In this document: positions 33,503 through 45,906 of the stretch, in pieces
Layout of the letters: each line of letters starts with the position of its first letter
Position numbering within the stretch: the stretch's first letter is position 1
Assembly (NCBI GenBank): GCA_019155185.1
Contig: CM032800.1
Location: 16,829,447-16,893,446, forward strand
Reading direction: 5' to 3'
Length of the DNA: 64,000 bases
Source: Beaufortia kweichowensis
Taxonomy: Eukaryota > Chordata > Actinopteri > Cypriniformes > Gastromyzontidae
Notes under the pieces: generated by a model
Told to the model about the DNA's origin: nothing
Databases searched by the model: none
What the model saw: only the letters and a program-made list of their open reading frames with translations
Position numbers and translations under genes: made by a program

Positions 33503-33999
33503 CTTGGGTGTAAAAGGCAGATCACTCGTTCCCACAGCAAGCGCTCAAGTATTCATTGCTGCCGCTCCAGCTCAATGGCCATTATTGCACGCTCAGTGTC
33601 AGAGGCCCATGACAGCAACCTGAGCTCACATTTGAAATTTGCTCATGTACCGCGGTCGTTCGTTTTGCTCACACGTTGCGTTGTGTTTTGCTACAAAGTT
33701 GTAGGCAGTGCCGCGGTGTATTTTAAGCCCTTTAGTCTGACAAAATGAAAGAAGCCGTTAGCGATGGTGGAGGCGAAAGGTCCACACTCACGGTTCGCGC
33801 CTCGAATTGAACAGCTCTCTGCTTTCGTGATGCGTGTGCATTCAACTCTTTGGTTTATTTGAACTGCTTAGCATCTTGCTCTGCCTGCAGATGGGAAAAG
33901 TGTCCTTTAAAAGCGTCAAAAAAAATGTTTACGTTGCACTGACTGGCGATGAAAGCCAGTGCTCAAGGCTGACTGATGCGCTTTCTGAGTTAAATAAAC
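33503..33999 (+). repeat. Unit 7 left inverted-repeat arm
   Basis: Pairs with 46925-47415, but the loop is now 12.9 kb because of the nested insertions. It is more diverged than other arms, for example ACGGTCG replaced by CGCGGTCG. Confidence 0.85.
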
Positions 34000-34240
34000 C
34001 TCTCCCTCTAGCAAAGCGCAACCAAAGCATTGCTTCTATTCGAACAAACAACACTCTTAGAGCGTTCTTGAACGATTATAGCGTTAGCTTCTCGTGCCTT
34101 TCTATCTGCTACAGAACAGTGAGGGGCGGAAGTCGTTGGTCCTTTAATCCGTCTTCAGTGACCGATCGTTTGGCGATGTGACCGCCGATGTGAATGGCAA
34201 CCCAGGAGAGCGAGTCCTCTGGCCCGAGCGCCGTGTACTC

Positions 34241-34290
34241 ATACTTACCTGGCAGGGGAGACACAATGATCACTAAGGTGGTTCACCCAG
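34241..34290 (+). pseudogene. U1 snRNA copy 7, 5' fragment (nt 1-50)
   Basis: U1 from ATACTTACCTG to GGTTCACCCAG, where it is interrupted by a LINE in the same orientation. The promoter region is intact (PSE-like GTGACCGCCGATGTGAATGG upstream). Confidence 0.93.
34280..34290 (+). repeat. Target-site duplication, left copy (U1 nt 40-50)
   Basis: GGTTCACCCAG, repeated exactly at 45923-45933 after the poly(A) tail. This defines the inserted element as 34291-45922. Confidence 0.93.
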
Positions 34291-34368
34291 AGTATTATCT
34301 ATATACCACATTTTCCGTGTGTGTTTTGTTTGGTTTTTCTACTTTCCCTTATTGGGGTTTGATATAGC

Positions 34369-35750
34369 GTGATGTCGACCACGAGTGATAAAGGCGAAAT
34401 GCAGTCGGCTTCCAGTTGTCGGAGGACTTGGAAATGGATCGACTGGATTTTAGCAGGAAGATTTTGCAGAATGAGCTTGGCTTTTTCCATCACAGCTGGA
34501 TTATCTCTTTGCCTTACGGGTAGGAAAACCTTTGAAGTTGTCTTCACAACCCATGGCTTTTATGAACTGTGTATTGAGGCGTTTCACGGCGAAGAAAAAT
34601 GATTCGCATGTCTTACGTAAAAGTTCAGATGACCCCCTTGTCTGAAAGAGAACTGAGGTTCGTGACTGTTATTATGTATTCAGAAAAGTTAAGATTGAAG
34701 ATATTACTACGTGGCTTTCACTACATTGTACTGTTATGAGTGCCTCTCTGATGAGAGATGAAGATGGTATAAAACAGGAGCTTCTAAGTTTCAGGTTAAG
34801 CCTGAGGTATAATAATAACGAAGGTGATTTTCATCATCTGCCTTCAATCATTCAATTAGGCCAAATAAGAGGCTATATTTTTCTATAGTGGCCAACCAAA
34901 AACATGTAGAAAGTCGCGGCTCTTTAAATCATTTAGCAGCCGATTGTGACTCAGTTTTTGTTGGAATTGTAAAGTCCTTGAACATACTGCTAAAGATTAT
35001 GGTTCACGAAGAAATGTAACCTTTGCAATTCTGAAGACCATATTTTCCATGACTGTCCACATCGTGTTCTAACAAAGCTAAACAAAGTCATAAGCCGACA
35101 GAACTTGGATGATATTGTGAACTTTCTAGTTCAGGAAAATAGTCCAACTGAGACTCCCCTCCCTTGAAATCACGGCTGACTAAGCCTACCGATGTTGAGA
35201 CTATTATACCTCAAAGAGGCATTGCAAAAGGTGTTTCAGCCCAAAATCGAGATTCAACAAGGGGAAAGTATGAATTTGATGGAATTTCAAAGCCCTATTC
35301 AGTCAGCTACGTTAGAAACAGAAGGGAAAAGAGATGCGTGGGTGGAGAAAAGAAGGGGATGCTTCTGCCCCACAATCTGTAATGTCTGATCTAGAGTCCA
35401 CCAAAATTTGCATCTGGTGACTTCGGCCCCAACTCAAAACTTTTGAGTCAGAGTAAAGAACATTTTGTTAGATGCTGTTGATGCCTTTCCTCCTTCTCTT
35501 CCATTTCCATCTGATGATTAAGCCTATGGCTCCGTCAATCCCACAACCGCCAGGAACAAGCGGATGTGACTGACTGGTCTTTGCTATCGATCTAACTCCA
35601 CCCTTTTCTTGACTCATTTGAAATGAATAACTTTTTCGGCAGCAACACAAATGAAAGTCTGGGGACACAGAAAGTATCACCCGTTTTAACAAAAAAAGAA
35701 GAGGAAAAGACCGAAAAGTAACCCTATTGATCCCACGTAACTTTTTGCAT
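34369..35750 (+). pseudogene. U1-targeted LINE ORF1 remnant
   Basis: The frame is broken several times. Matches to Keno ORF1 appear in order: MDRLDFSRKILQNELGF near 34430, DITTWLSLHCTV and DEDGI near 34700-34770, RGYIFYSGQPKTCRKS near 34870, and the knuckle CNLCNSEDHIFHDCP near 35020. The order and spacing fit a ~440-aa ORF1. Some breaks may be assembly indels. Confidence 0.8.
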
Positions 35751-35753
35751 GTC

Positions 35754-37333
35754 ATGGCCCCAATATCTATTACAACAATTAATCTGAGGGGATTATGTGA
35801 TGATGAAATGTACTTCTGTGTTTGCCTTTTTGTATAGCGAGGGTAATGATATTTGCCTTTTACAGGAGTGTAATTTGTCATTTAAGAGAAATTATAAAAT
35901 TTTTGAGGATCGATGGACTCACGGTCCATCAGTGTGTAGTCAGGAGATAATAAAATCGATCCTCTGGGGTGGCTATCCTTTTAAAAGGCAGCTCCTTTCA
36001 AATCCAAAAAGTACAAAGAAGTTATAGATGGGAGAATATTGTGTGTGGATGTGGTGTTATATAATACTTGTTTTCGCATTATTAATGTGTATTGTCCCCT
36101 GATTTACAAGACCGTATTGAAATTCTAAAAATATTGCCCCTTATTAGTGTGTGGACAGCCTGTGATAATAGGAGGAGACTTTAACTGTCTTTTAGCTAAA
36201 GAAGATAGAAAGTCTACATCCGCGGTGAAGCTGGATGGCAGTTCTGAAGAACTAAAAACTCTTATTAAGGACTTTAATTTGATTGATACGTTTAGGTCTC
36301 AACATCCTGATATCCCTGGCTATAGCTGGTCTAACAGCTATACCTTTCCAGGATAGATTATATGTTCTGCCGAAATAATAAGGGTAATTAACTCCTCTAT
36401 AAAATCACATTATTTTTCTCTGACCATGCCATGCTTAATTGTTTATTAGAGGTGGGCAAAAATGGGAAAAAGAGGACCTGGTATTTGGAAATTAAATGTC
36501 AGTCTATTAGATAATCAAAGAAGTTTATGCGGCATTTTAGAGAAAAAAATAAGGCAATGGATATCCTTACAAGAGGTGTATGCTTCTATAAGTGAGTGGT
36601 GGGGAAGATTTTAAAAATTAGGGCAAAGGAAATTTTTTATTAAAGAAAGTAAGCGTTTAGCCCAAAGAATCGTTTAATTTACAGAAAGTGCCAAAGGCGA
36701 CTGCAAAACCTTTATATTATGGCTCATTCAGGCTTTGATGTAGTTAATGATATTGCAAGCCTTAAAAGTGAATTGACCAAGATGTATGCTCATCAAAGTA
36801 AAGGTTTTATTATAAGAGAGTAGAATTCAGCATCTTGAACAAAGCGAAAAGTGTACTCGTTACTTTTTAAAAACTTGTCAGCCCTAAGAATTTTATGGAT
36901 TCTTTGAAAACCCAGGAGGCTGATGTGGTAACAGGGACACTTAACATAGTGCAACATGTTCATAATTTCTTTCATGACATTTATGATAGAAAACAAATAG
37001 ATGAGACAGTTGTTGATTTCTTTTTGTCTAAGATTGGTAATATTAACCTGAATGGGATCGATAGTATAGACTTCGGATCTTAGTGTTGATGACCTCACTA
37101 AGGCAGTAAATAGTATGAAAAATAATAAATGCCGGGTGCTGGCGGTTTGCCTAAAAGAATTTTATATAACGTTTTGGGGCCAATTAAAGGATACTATGTT
37201 GGCAATGTTTAAAGAGAGTTTTAAACTTGCAGACCTCCCTCCATCCCTAAGAGAAGGTGTTATATCACTATTATATAAGAAGGGAGATAAACATGATTTA
37301 AAGAATTGGCGTCCCCTAACATTGTTAGGAGTG
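35754..37333 (+). pseudogene. U1-targeted LINE ORF2, 5' part (endonuclease and start of RT)
   Basis: It starts at MAPISITTINLRG, aligned with the Keno MALTxSTINVRS start. LLQECNLSF (near 35855), GGDFNCLLAKEDRK (near 36170) and DTFRSQHPDIPGYSW follow. The part before the gypsy insertion ends in LLYKKGDKHDLKNWRPLTLL, the RT finger region. Frameshifts near 35815, 36000 and 36360 break it. Confidence 0.85.
37329..37333 (+). repeat. Gypsy target-site duplication, left copy
   Basis: GAGTG, repeated at 43923-43927. Joining across it restores the LINE reading ...LLG-VDVKIL. A 5-bp duplication is typical of Ty3/gypsy integrases. Confidence 0.88.
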
Positions 37334-38375
37334 TGTGGTTTTGAGTCAGGGTGTTCCCTGACTGGGATGTACCAAGGGATGGAGGCGACAATAAACTGGG
37401 TGACGGAAAGGTGTTTATTTACCAGATTTGCCCGTACATCTGGATCCCAATGAGGTGCAGGTGGTATTACAAGTCCTTGTCACCAAAACAAAACAAAAAA
37501 TTCCAAAATCCAAAAACAACCAAACAAACAAACAAAACAAGTGTTCCAAAACGATAACTCCATTAAATGGTGAAGAAAGAAAGAAAAGAAAAATGTATAT
37601 AATACAAGTGTTTGGCTAAACCAGTCAAATGGTCCAATCACTTCAATATTTTCCTTAAGTCTGTTACAAACACTCACTCAACAGGCCCTGAGCAATCTTA
37701 CAGCAGCCATTAAATATGTTAAGCCCCTCCTACAGGGGTAAACCAAAGAAAAGAAAAAGGGGTAAAATAGAACTTAACAGTAAAATAATTGAGCTGTGTT
37801 TTAAACAACAGAAAAGGTAAACTAATATTATTTTAGAAATTATATAAAGTTCAAAGCAATATTTATAAATAACCCCAAAATAACATTCATTGAAATAATT
37901 CATTAAATTTGAGTTCTTAGAACTCCCCTACTCAACTAAACAGTTGGACTCGCCTTCCAGTGGCGAGGAACAGAATGCACAAAAGAACATTATATTCTAA
38001 GTGGTTCTGCTTGGACTATTTTTAACTGCTTTGACAGAGATGGTGAATCAGTACGTAAGTAAAACATGTGTGTGTAAATTTATATGTTTAAGCCAAAGAA
38101 ATAAACATTTAACATGAAAACTTGTTCTGTTCATTTCCCACATGCAAACACAACAACCTTAACATAAAACATATTCCACCAAAAACAATGACAATGACAA
38201 TGTTCAAATCTCAAACAACACACACCGATGGAACTACCAACATTTCTGCATTAAGATGTAAATTTGCTTAAGCAGAGATGTTAAGTAAATAATATGTATT
38301 GTGCTTGAGTGTGAATGTCTGGGTTTTTGAGGGCTCTTTCAAAATAAAGTCTCTCGTCACAGAATCTCTGTGACA
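37334..38375 (-). repeat. 3' LTR of the gypsy element
   Basis: 1042 bp, nearly identical to 42871-43922. It starts TGTGGTTTTGAGTC and ends CTCTGTGACA on the plus strand. Confidence 0.93.
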
Positions 38376-38390
38376 TTTCCCCTCCCCTCC
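38376..38390 (-). other. Polypurine tract
   Basis: On the minus strand GGAGGGGAGGGGAAA directly precedes the 3' LTR, as needed for plus-strand priming. Confidence 0.85.
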
Positions 38391-38407
38391 AGACACCGCC
38401 TGCGGTG

Positions 38408-38885
38408 TCATTGAAGATAGTCTGCAGTGCAATTTTGTGAACCCGACCTGTATAAGACTTCAAAGTCAAATGGTTGCATGGCCAGGAACCACCTTGTAAT
38501 GCGAGCATTAGTGTCTCTCATACGGCCTAACCAGGCCAATGCTCTGTGGTCAGTCTCTAATTGAAATTTCCGTCCAAGTAAATAATACTTCAAAGAATCC
38601 AACGCCCACTTCACAGCAAGGCATTCCTTTTCAACCGTAGAATAATTTCTCTCTCTGGGCAGGAGTTTCCTACTGATGTATACAACTGGCTTGGCTGTTC
38701 TTGTTCCTGTTGAGTAGCACAGCACCAATGCCCTCTTGGGAGGCATCCGTCTGTACTATAAACAGTTTGTCAAAATCTGGACTCAATAGTACCGGTTCTT
38801 GGCACAGTGCATTTTTCAAGTCTTTAAAGGCTTTCTCACAGTTATCAGTCCATACAACGTTGTTAGGCTGACTCTTTTTGGTCAA
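38408..38885 (-). pseudogene. Gypsy pol: RNase H domain
   Basis: Two overlapping frames give FIVQTDASQEGIGAVL (catalytic D), STVEKECLAVKWAL (catalytic E) and LETDHRALAWL (catalytic D), followed by DFEVLYRSGSQNCTADYL. One frameshift lies near 38710. It is the last pol domain before the 3' LTR. Confidence 0.88.
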
Positions 38886-39096
38886 GTTTGTTAGAGCAAT
38901 TGCCCTGGCTGAAAAGTTTGGAATAAACTTCCTATACCAACCAACAAGACCAAGAAAAGATCTAACCTGTTTCTTAAGTCACAGAGCCTGTTACTGCTTC
39001 CTTGATTGCCTCCACCTTACCCACCTGAGGCGGATCACTCCGTGACCTAACACAAAACCCAGGTATTGGGTTTCTGGCTTAACAAGGGCACACTTA

Positions 39097-39700
39097 TCAG
39101 GACAGAATGGTTAATCCTGCAGTTTTGATCCGAGTCAGAACTTCCTTAAGATGTGTTAGATGGTCTTCCCAGTTATGGCTGAAAATGATGATGTCATCCA
39201 AGTAAGCTGCAGCATACTCCTCTGTACCATGCAGAATATGATCCATCATTCTTTGGAATGTAGCTGGGGCTCCATGTAGGCCAAATGGAAGAACAGAGAA
39301 ATGGAAGTGGCCAAAGGGTGTTCTGAAGGCAGTTAACTCCTTACATTCAGGTTTGAGTGGTACCTGCCAATATCCTTTGCACAAATCCAAAGTAGTTAGG
39401 AACTTTGCCCTTCCCAGTCTTTCCACTAGTTCATCCTCTCTGGCATTGGGTATGGATCAAATTTACTGATGCTGTTCAGCTTCCTGAAAATCTAAGCAGA
39501 ACCGTAGGGGTACCATCCTTCTTTGGCACCAACACAATTGGACTGCTCCACTACCGCTTGTAGAGGGCTCAATAACTCCAAGCTGTTGCATCATTTGCAA
39601 TTCCTCCTTCATAACCGATAGAAGTTTCTCTGGGACACGCGTGGGTGGCTGGACGGATAGGTTTGGTGTCTTTGAGATAAATGGAATGGTTAACTACTTC
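39097..39700 (-). pseudogene. Gypsy pol: reverse transcriptase domain
   Basis: It contains LDLCKGYWQVPL (catalytic D), FRTPFGHFHFSVLPFGL, and the catalytic YLDDIIIFS. The N-terminal part up to 39700 is in a different frame and has stops. It lies downstream of integrase in the element. Confidence 0.9.
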
Positions 39701-39785
39701 TGTCTTGCCAGGAGTATTCATAAAAGCTGATCAGGTATGCATTTTAATAGCTGATGTCTCTGGTCATCAGTTAGGTGTTGTAAGT

Positions 39786-41031
39786 TCAATTTGGTGTCTC
39801 CGAGTGGAGTGTGGGCAAGTATTGCTCTTCCACTTCTTCCTGTCCTTGCACATCTCTCACCATCATGGCAGCAACAGTGTCCTTTTCTGGTTGCACTGGG
39901 CGTTGCCGTGGGTGCCACTTCTTTAACATGTTGACATGAAATACTTGCAGCCGGTTTAGCTCGTGGGGAATTTTGATCTCACATAAGTTACTGGACCTGC
40001 TCTTCTTTGTACCTGGTATGGGCCTTGCCGTTGCCAGCAGTTTATTCTCAGATGTTGGGAGCAGTAACAGGACCTCTTCACCTGGCTCCGAGCTCCGTGA
40101 TCTTGCTGTCTTATCATACCAGCGTTTTTGTTGTGTTTGAGACTGTATCAGGTTTTCTCTGGCAAGAGCAGTGGTGTGTTTAAGTTTCTCCCTCATTTTT
40201 CATCACATGGTGAGGATGTTTTCCTTCTTTGATCCACCAACTGCTTCCCAGCTCTCTTGTCAGGATATCCAGGGGACCTCTGACCTGGTGAGCATAAAGC
40301 AGTTCAAGCGGGAGAGAATCCTGTTGATGCCTGAGGAACTTCTCTGTATGCAAAGAGGAGGTATGGCAGCCATTTGTCCCAGTCTTTGCCCGTTTCTGAA
40401 ACAAACTTCTTTAACATATTCTTTAGAGTTTGATTGAATCGATTCAACAAGACCATCTGTCTGAGGGTGATATGGAGTTGTTCTTATTCTCTTAATACCC
40501 AAGAGTTGGTAAATTTGGTACAGTGTCCGACTCATAAAGTTAGTACCCTGGTCTGTCAGAACCTCTTTTGGTATGCCTACCTGGGAAAAAAACCTCAACA
40601 ATGCTGAAGCTATTTGTTGGCAGTAACATCTCTTAAGGGTATGCTTCAGGGTATCTTGTGGCATAATCTGAAATTACCAGAATGAACCTGTGCCCTGCCT
40701 GACTTCTTTCAAGCGGTCCAACAACATCTACCCCTATTCTCTCAAAGGGTACATCCACAACAGGTAAAAGGAATGAGTGAATGCGTCTGGCGGGAACATG
40801 ACCAGTAGTGAGCTGACATTCAGGGCATGTCTGACAGTATTCTTTAATGTCTGTGTACATTCTGGGCCAATAAAATCTCTTTGATATTCTCAGGCAAGTC
40901 TTAGTGAAACCTAAATGACCTGACCAAGGGATGGAATGACCCAATTCTAGCACCTCTGCTCTCTGTGTTTTAGGGACCACCAACTGAAGATCTCCATGCT
41001 TAGTCTGCCTATATAGGAGTTCATGTTTCAA
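39786..41031 (-). pseudogene. Gypsy pol: integrase domain
   Basis: Along the minus strand: zinc-binding HHCC (GHLGFTKTCL...CQTCPEC), the start of the DDE core (GVDVVGPLERSQ), TDQGTNFMS with the second D, then HPQTDGLVES, and a C-terminal domain ending with a HVNMLKKW motif. Frameshifts lie near 40650 and 40250. Its position before RT is the notable feature. Confidence 0.9.
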
Positions 41032-41529
41032 CAGGAAACTTGACCATCAGACACATCAGTGCCATGTGTCTGTTTAACCCGATCAAACATACAGCTAGTG
41101 TTGGATCTTCTCTCTGAAGTTTGGCTAGATCATTTGGAATGATAATATCTGCTTCACATAACTCAGGTTCATCAACATCCTGAACAGCATATTCTGGAGT
41201 GTCAATCAATCCTTCTACCCACTCTACTCACGCTGTTGCAACCTGTTGTCTAGTGTTGGCCCTGATTCAGCCTCAATATCAAGCGGTGTTAAAAGGCAAG
41301 GTTGCAAAGTATCATCAGGTTCTGAGTCAAAGTACTGTCTGTGTCATCTGCTTTGACTGAGCTCCGTGTAACTACCCCACACCATGCTGTATCCTGCACT
41401 AACTCAGGCAATACTGGCATATCTGTACCTAGCAGTATGGGATAAGGCAGAGCCTCAGCAATTCCCACCTTCATAAGATATGACTGATTCAAGACTTCAA
41501 TATATGCTTCAGCTGTGGGCAATGGAGTG

Positions 41530-41826
41530 TTATGACCATGTACACAACACACAGTAACTGTCTCGAGTATCAATCCAGTCTTGTCTAGGCACATATTTGC
41601 TCTGCACTAGCGTGTATGTACAACCAGTGTCCACCAGAGCTAAAACTGGTTTACCATTTAACAAAACAGATATTACAGGTTGTGAATTAAATTTCATGGA
41701 GGGTGACTGCACTGAATGGGGCACATAACAAAGGCTTGCTGTTTTGGGTTTCTTTAGGGGGCAGAGAGGTCTAGTATGGCCTGGCTGACCACAATGAAAA
41801 ACACACAACATCTTCCTTAGTAACAC
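41530..41826 (-). pseudogene. Gypsy nucleocapsid knuckle and protease
   Basis: The frame has a knuckle-like FHCGQPGHTRPLC (first cysteine replaced by V or lost to a frameshift) followed by ALVDTGCTYTLV, the aspartic protease active site DTG. A continuation in another frame runs to about 41289. Confidence 0.82.
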
Positions 41827-41829
41827 CTT

Positions 41830-42796
41830 GCAAAGATGTATCTAAAGTATTGGGTTTAGCTTGTGTAACTTTAAGAATTTTAGATTGAGAATTTGAACAA
41901 CCCATATACCCCTCAGACTTACCTCTGGTCAAGACATCAATGCCTGCATAGAAAACTGCCTGCTCTTTTATGGGCTGTGATGTAAAGACTCCACGAGGCT
42001 AGCAGCCTCTTTAGCAGTAGCTAGCTCATGCTCTCTCACCCATGTTCTCACCTCTGGATACAAGACTCGTAGGTACTGTTCCAGCACAAAGGAGTCTCCA
42101 TTATTTCCTCCTTAAATTTTACTGATATTGTAGTTAACCCACTTGCCAAAATAAGTCTTTCAATCGGGTGTAAAGTTCCTGAGGTGATTCATCAGCAGGA
42201 GAATTTAGGTTTTGGGAATCTTTGTCTGTAAGTCTCAGCATTGATCTCATACTTCTTCAGTAATGCAGTCTTCACAGCATCATAATTTTCTAGCGTGAGA
42301 GCAGGGTCCATTACAACAAATGCAGATCTGGCCTTACCAGTAAGCAGTGGTATCAGGCGTATAGCCCAGTCCTCTTTAGGCCATTGGTAGAATTTTTGCT
42401 AGTCTTTCAAATGTTAATAAGTAGTGCTCAATGTCATCAGTGTCCTCCAGTCTTGCTAGATGAGGATCTCGATCTATCACCCTTGGCCCAGGCTTGTTGG
42501 TGCCATCTCCAAGACGGATCGCTCCATATCAAGTTGCATCTGGGTGGCGTGGTGATTAAGCACTTTAAAATGTTGTTCTCTCCTCCACGGTTTCTCTGTC
42601 ATATCGCTCATCCGCGTTCCTTTTGAAATTCCATAAAGGACTTGAACATTTCAGCTAAAGCCGTGATAGCAGTATCAGATCCAGTCACAGGAGCGGTCAC
42701 TGGCTGCACCCTTGTTGTGGATTTTCCCCGAGTGCACCCTCTTCAACATCAGGCTCAGCGGTTTCATCCAGGCTGTTTCCTCGTTTTGGGAGGCAT
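41830..42796 (-). pseudogene. Gypsy gag with SCAN-like capsid region
   Basis: Reading the minus strand from ATG at 42796 gives fragments including MPPK, HYLLTFERLAKI, DWAIRLIPLLTGKARSAF and KTALLKKYEINAETYRQRF, in several frames. These match the Gmr1-like capsid from which the vertebrate SCAN domain is thought to derive. The link is from family knowledge and reading by eye. Confidence 0.7.
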
Positions 42797-42855
42797 GGCG
42801 GCAACAGGCGGTAAAGATGTTCCGCGTCACCTCAGTGGTACAAAAATACACAAAA

Positions 42856-42868
42856 ACTTCTGACACCA
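42856..42868 (-). other. Primer-binding site
   Basis: On the minus strand TGGTGTCAGAAGT starts two bases after the 5' LTR. It is complementary to the 3' end of a vertebrate tRNA-Leu (CAA-type, ending ACTTCTGACACCA). Confidence 0.7.
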
Positions 42869-42870
42869 AA

Positions 42871-43922
42871 TGTGGTTTTGAGTCAGGGTGTTCCCTGACT
42901 GGGATGTACCAAGGGATGGAAGCGACAATAAACTGGGTGGCGGAAAAGGTGTTTATTTACCAGATTTGCCCGTACATCTGGATCCCAATGAGGTGCAGGT
43001 GGTATTACAAGTCCTTGTCACCAAAACAAAACAAAAATTCCAAAATCAAAACAACCAAACAAACAAACAAAACAAGTGTTCCAAAGCGATAACTCCATTA
43101 AATGGTGAAGAAAGAAAGAAAGAAAAAGAAAAATGTATATAATACAAGTGTTTGGCTAAACCAGTCAAATGGTCCAATCACTTCAATATTTTCCTTAAGT
43201 CTGTTACAAACACTCACTCAAGCAGCCCTGAGCAATCTTACGGCAGCCATTAAATATGTTAAGCCCCTCCTACAGGGAGTAAACCAAAAGAAAAGAAAAA
43301 GGGGTAAAAATAGAGACTTAACAGTAAAATAATTGGAGCTGTGTTTAAAACAACAGAAAAGGTAAACTAATATTATTTTAGAAATTATATAAAAAGTTCA
43401 AAGCAATATTTATAAATAACCCCAAAATAACATTCATTGAAATAATTCTTTAAATTTGAGTTCTTAGAACTCCCCTACTCAACTAAACAGTTGGACTCGC
43501 CTTCCAGTGGCGGGAACAGAATGCACAAAAGAACATTATATTCTAAGTGGTTCTGCTTGGACTATTTTTAACTGCTTTGACAGAGATGGTGAATCAGTAC
43601 GTAAGTAAAACTGTGTGTGTGTAATTTATATGTTTAAGCCAAGGAAATAAACATTTAACATGAAAACTTGTTCTGTTCATTTCCACATGCAAACACAACA
43701 ACCTTAACATAAAACATATTCCACCAAAAACAATGACAATGACAATGTTCAAATCTCAAACAACACACACCGATGGAACTACCAACATTTCTGCATTAAG
43801 ATGTAAATTTAGCAAGCGAGAGATGTTAAGTAAATAATATGTATGTGTGCTTGAGTGTGAATGTCTGGGTTTTTGAGGGCTCTTTCAAAATAAAAGTCTC
43901 TCGTCACAGAATCTCTGTGACA
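42871..43922 (-). repeat. 5' LTR of the gypsy element
   Basis: 1052 bp; the partner is 37334-38375. The few differences include GGATGGAAGC versus GGATGGAGGC and small indels, suggesting a fairly recent insertion. Confidence 0.93.
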
Positions 43923-45769
43923 GAGTGGATGTGAAAATATTGTCTAAAGCTCTTTTCTTTCGTCTACAGTCTGTTATTGAGAATTTTATTGAAGGTGACC
44001 AGACCTGTGGTATTAAAGGGAGGTCACTGCGCGATAATTTAGCCCTGGTTAGAGACACGTTTTTATATTCTCAAGATCGTAAAACTCCCTTATGTATTTT
44101 GGGATTAGATTTTGAAAAGGCATTCGATTACATAGATCATAAGTATTTGCAAACAGTGTTAAAACGTTTCGGTTTTGGACCAAAAATTAGAATGTGGATT
44201 GACCTACTTTATAAGGAATGTCAAAGTAGAGTGTTGTTAAACGGATTTTTAACAGATCCTATTCATATTCGATCTGGTGTACGACAAGGCTGTGGTTTGT
44301 CTCCGTTATTGTTTATCTTAGCTATTGAACCACTAGCATGTGCCATTCGGCAGGATTTAGACATAAAAGGGTTTTTCATTACCTTGTAGTTCAGGAGAGA
44401 GGCTAAATTGTCTCTTTATATGGACGACCTCTCCCTTTTTCTTACTGATAATAGATCGGTCATGAAAGCCTTACGTGTTTGTGACCGTTTCTCTTTAGCA
44501 TCCGGTGTCAGAATTAATAGAATAAAGAGCGAAGTTTTATATTTAAATTGGAAGGAATCTGTATTGGATCTTGGATTAAATATACAGCAACAGTCAATTA
44601 AAATTTTAGGCTTGTTTATTGGTGAAGGTATGGAGAAAAATAATTGGGATTCTAGATTGCCTAAGTTAAAATGGAAACTCAAACAGTGGGAAGGTAGAGA
44701 CCTTACATTTAGAGGTAAAGTCCTTGTCATTAATGCTGAGATCTTGGCCTCTTTGTCCCACTTAGCTTCAACTTTCCCAGCGCCATTTAAGTTTTTGAAA
44801 GAAGTTAGGAAAATGGTTTTTAATTTTTTGTGGGGAACTAGGCATGAAAGAGTAAAACGACAAGTATTGTGCAAACCATTAGAGAAAGGTGGATTGGGTA
44901 TACCCGAAATAGGAATAAAATTAGATGCTATGTTTTTGATTCCGATATTGAAAGTTGTTCTTTAATGAAAAGAGTACTAATTTATGGGGATATTTTGCAA
45001 AATTTTTGGGTTGGTAGACAAGTATTTAGAGCTCGGAGAATGAGGATTCCTCAAAATATACCTTTTGCAGAAAGTCGACCAATTATTTATGATAGAGTGT
45101 TGTTCCTTCTAGATAAAGTAAAAATATCCGATGTTCCTTTTGGAAAATTGAATCGGGTCTTTATTGAAGAGAAGTTATTACCAGAACTAAACAAAATAGT
45201 CCCAATAGAGAAATTTGTGGAGGTAGATTGTACTACAATATGGAAGAATGTGATTAACAATTTTTATTTAATAATCATAAGGATATATGGCTTGGCAGGG
45301 TGCCCATAAATGTTTACCGACCATACGTTCCTTGAAAAGAGGAATTGTTCTAAAGTAGCAAACAGTGCCCCGTTTTAGATGTGGAGATGATGAAACAACT
45401 AGTCACTTGTTTTGGCACTGCCAATCATAAAAAGAGGTTTGGTTGCTATTACAACCTTGGATTAAAACAATTGTATAGAGATCTGAGTGAAAAAGATATC
45501 TTGTATGGTGAACTCAGTGATGTGAATTGTAATAAATGGATACGATGGTGGGCTGTTATAAATGCCGTAAAAGAAAGTTTGTGGAAATCAAGAAATATAT
45601 CAGTTTTTAAAAAGTTTGATATACCTGCAAAATCTGTGGTGAGATCGAGTATGTTTAGTATTAAGGAATATGTAATCAGAGATAAAAAGACATGTTTGAG
45701 CCAGGAACTGCAGAGTGTTTGGAAGGTCCCGAATCATGCCTTGTTTAGGGTCTTATTAAATGTATTGTA
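43923..45769 (+). pseudogene. U1-targeted LINE ORF2, 3' part (RT core to C-terminus)
   Basis: It resumes with VDVKILSKALFFRL and holds LGLDFEKAFDYIDHKYL (RT motif A), VRQGCGLSPLLF, then YMDD at 44417-44428 after a frameshift near 44390. A zinc motif like that of Keno (CPRFRC...SHLFWHC) lies near 45370-45425. The frame breaks again near 44960 and 45300. The last ORF ends at 45769. Confidence 0.88.
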
Positions 45770-45906
45770 GATTTTTATGTGACACGATGACGATATGTAT
45801 CTAAAGTATAAGACTGTTGTTTATTGTCTTCTGTATTTTTGTATTTGTGTTTTGTCATTTGGAAAGTGATGTATTGTAATTTTACCGAATAGAAATAAAA
45901 TAATTT

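Larger units (their letters stand above)
37334..43922 (-). mobile_element. Ty3/gypsy LTR retrotransposon, Gmr1-like domain order
   Basis: The 6.59 kb element is on the minus strand, with ~1.05 kb LTRs (TGTCACAG...AACCACA), a primer-binding site, a polypurine tract and gag-pol. Along the minus strand the order is gag (about 42796-41830), zinc knuckle and protease (41826-41530), integrase (41031-39786), RT (39700-39097), RNase H (38885-38408). Integrase before RT is the Ty1/copia order; Gmr1-type gypsy elements of deuterostomes are the known exception with this order. The LTRs differ at scattered positions, mostly indels. Coding frames are broken. Confidence 0.92.

Noticed and set aside
37334..43922. 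The ~1.05 kb repeats as an ordinary segmental duplication
   Set aside because: TG...CA ends, a 5-bp target duplication, a PBS, a polypurine tract and gag-pol between them identify LTRs.
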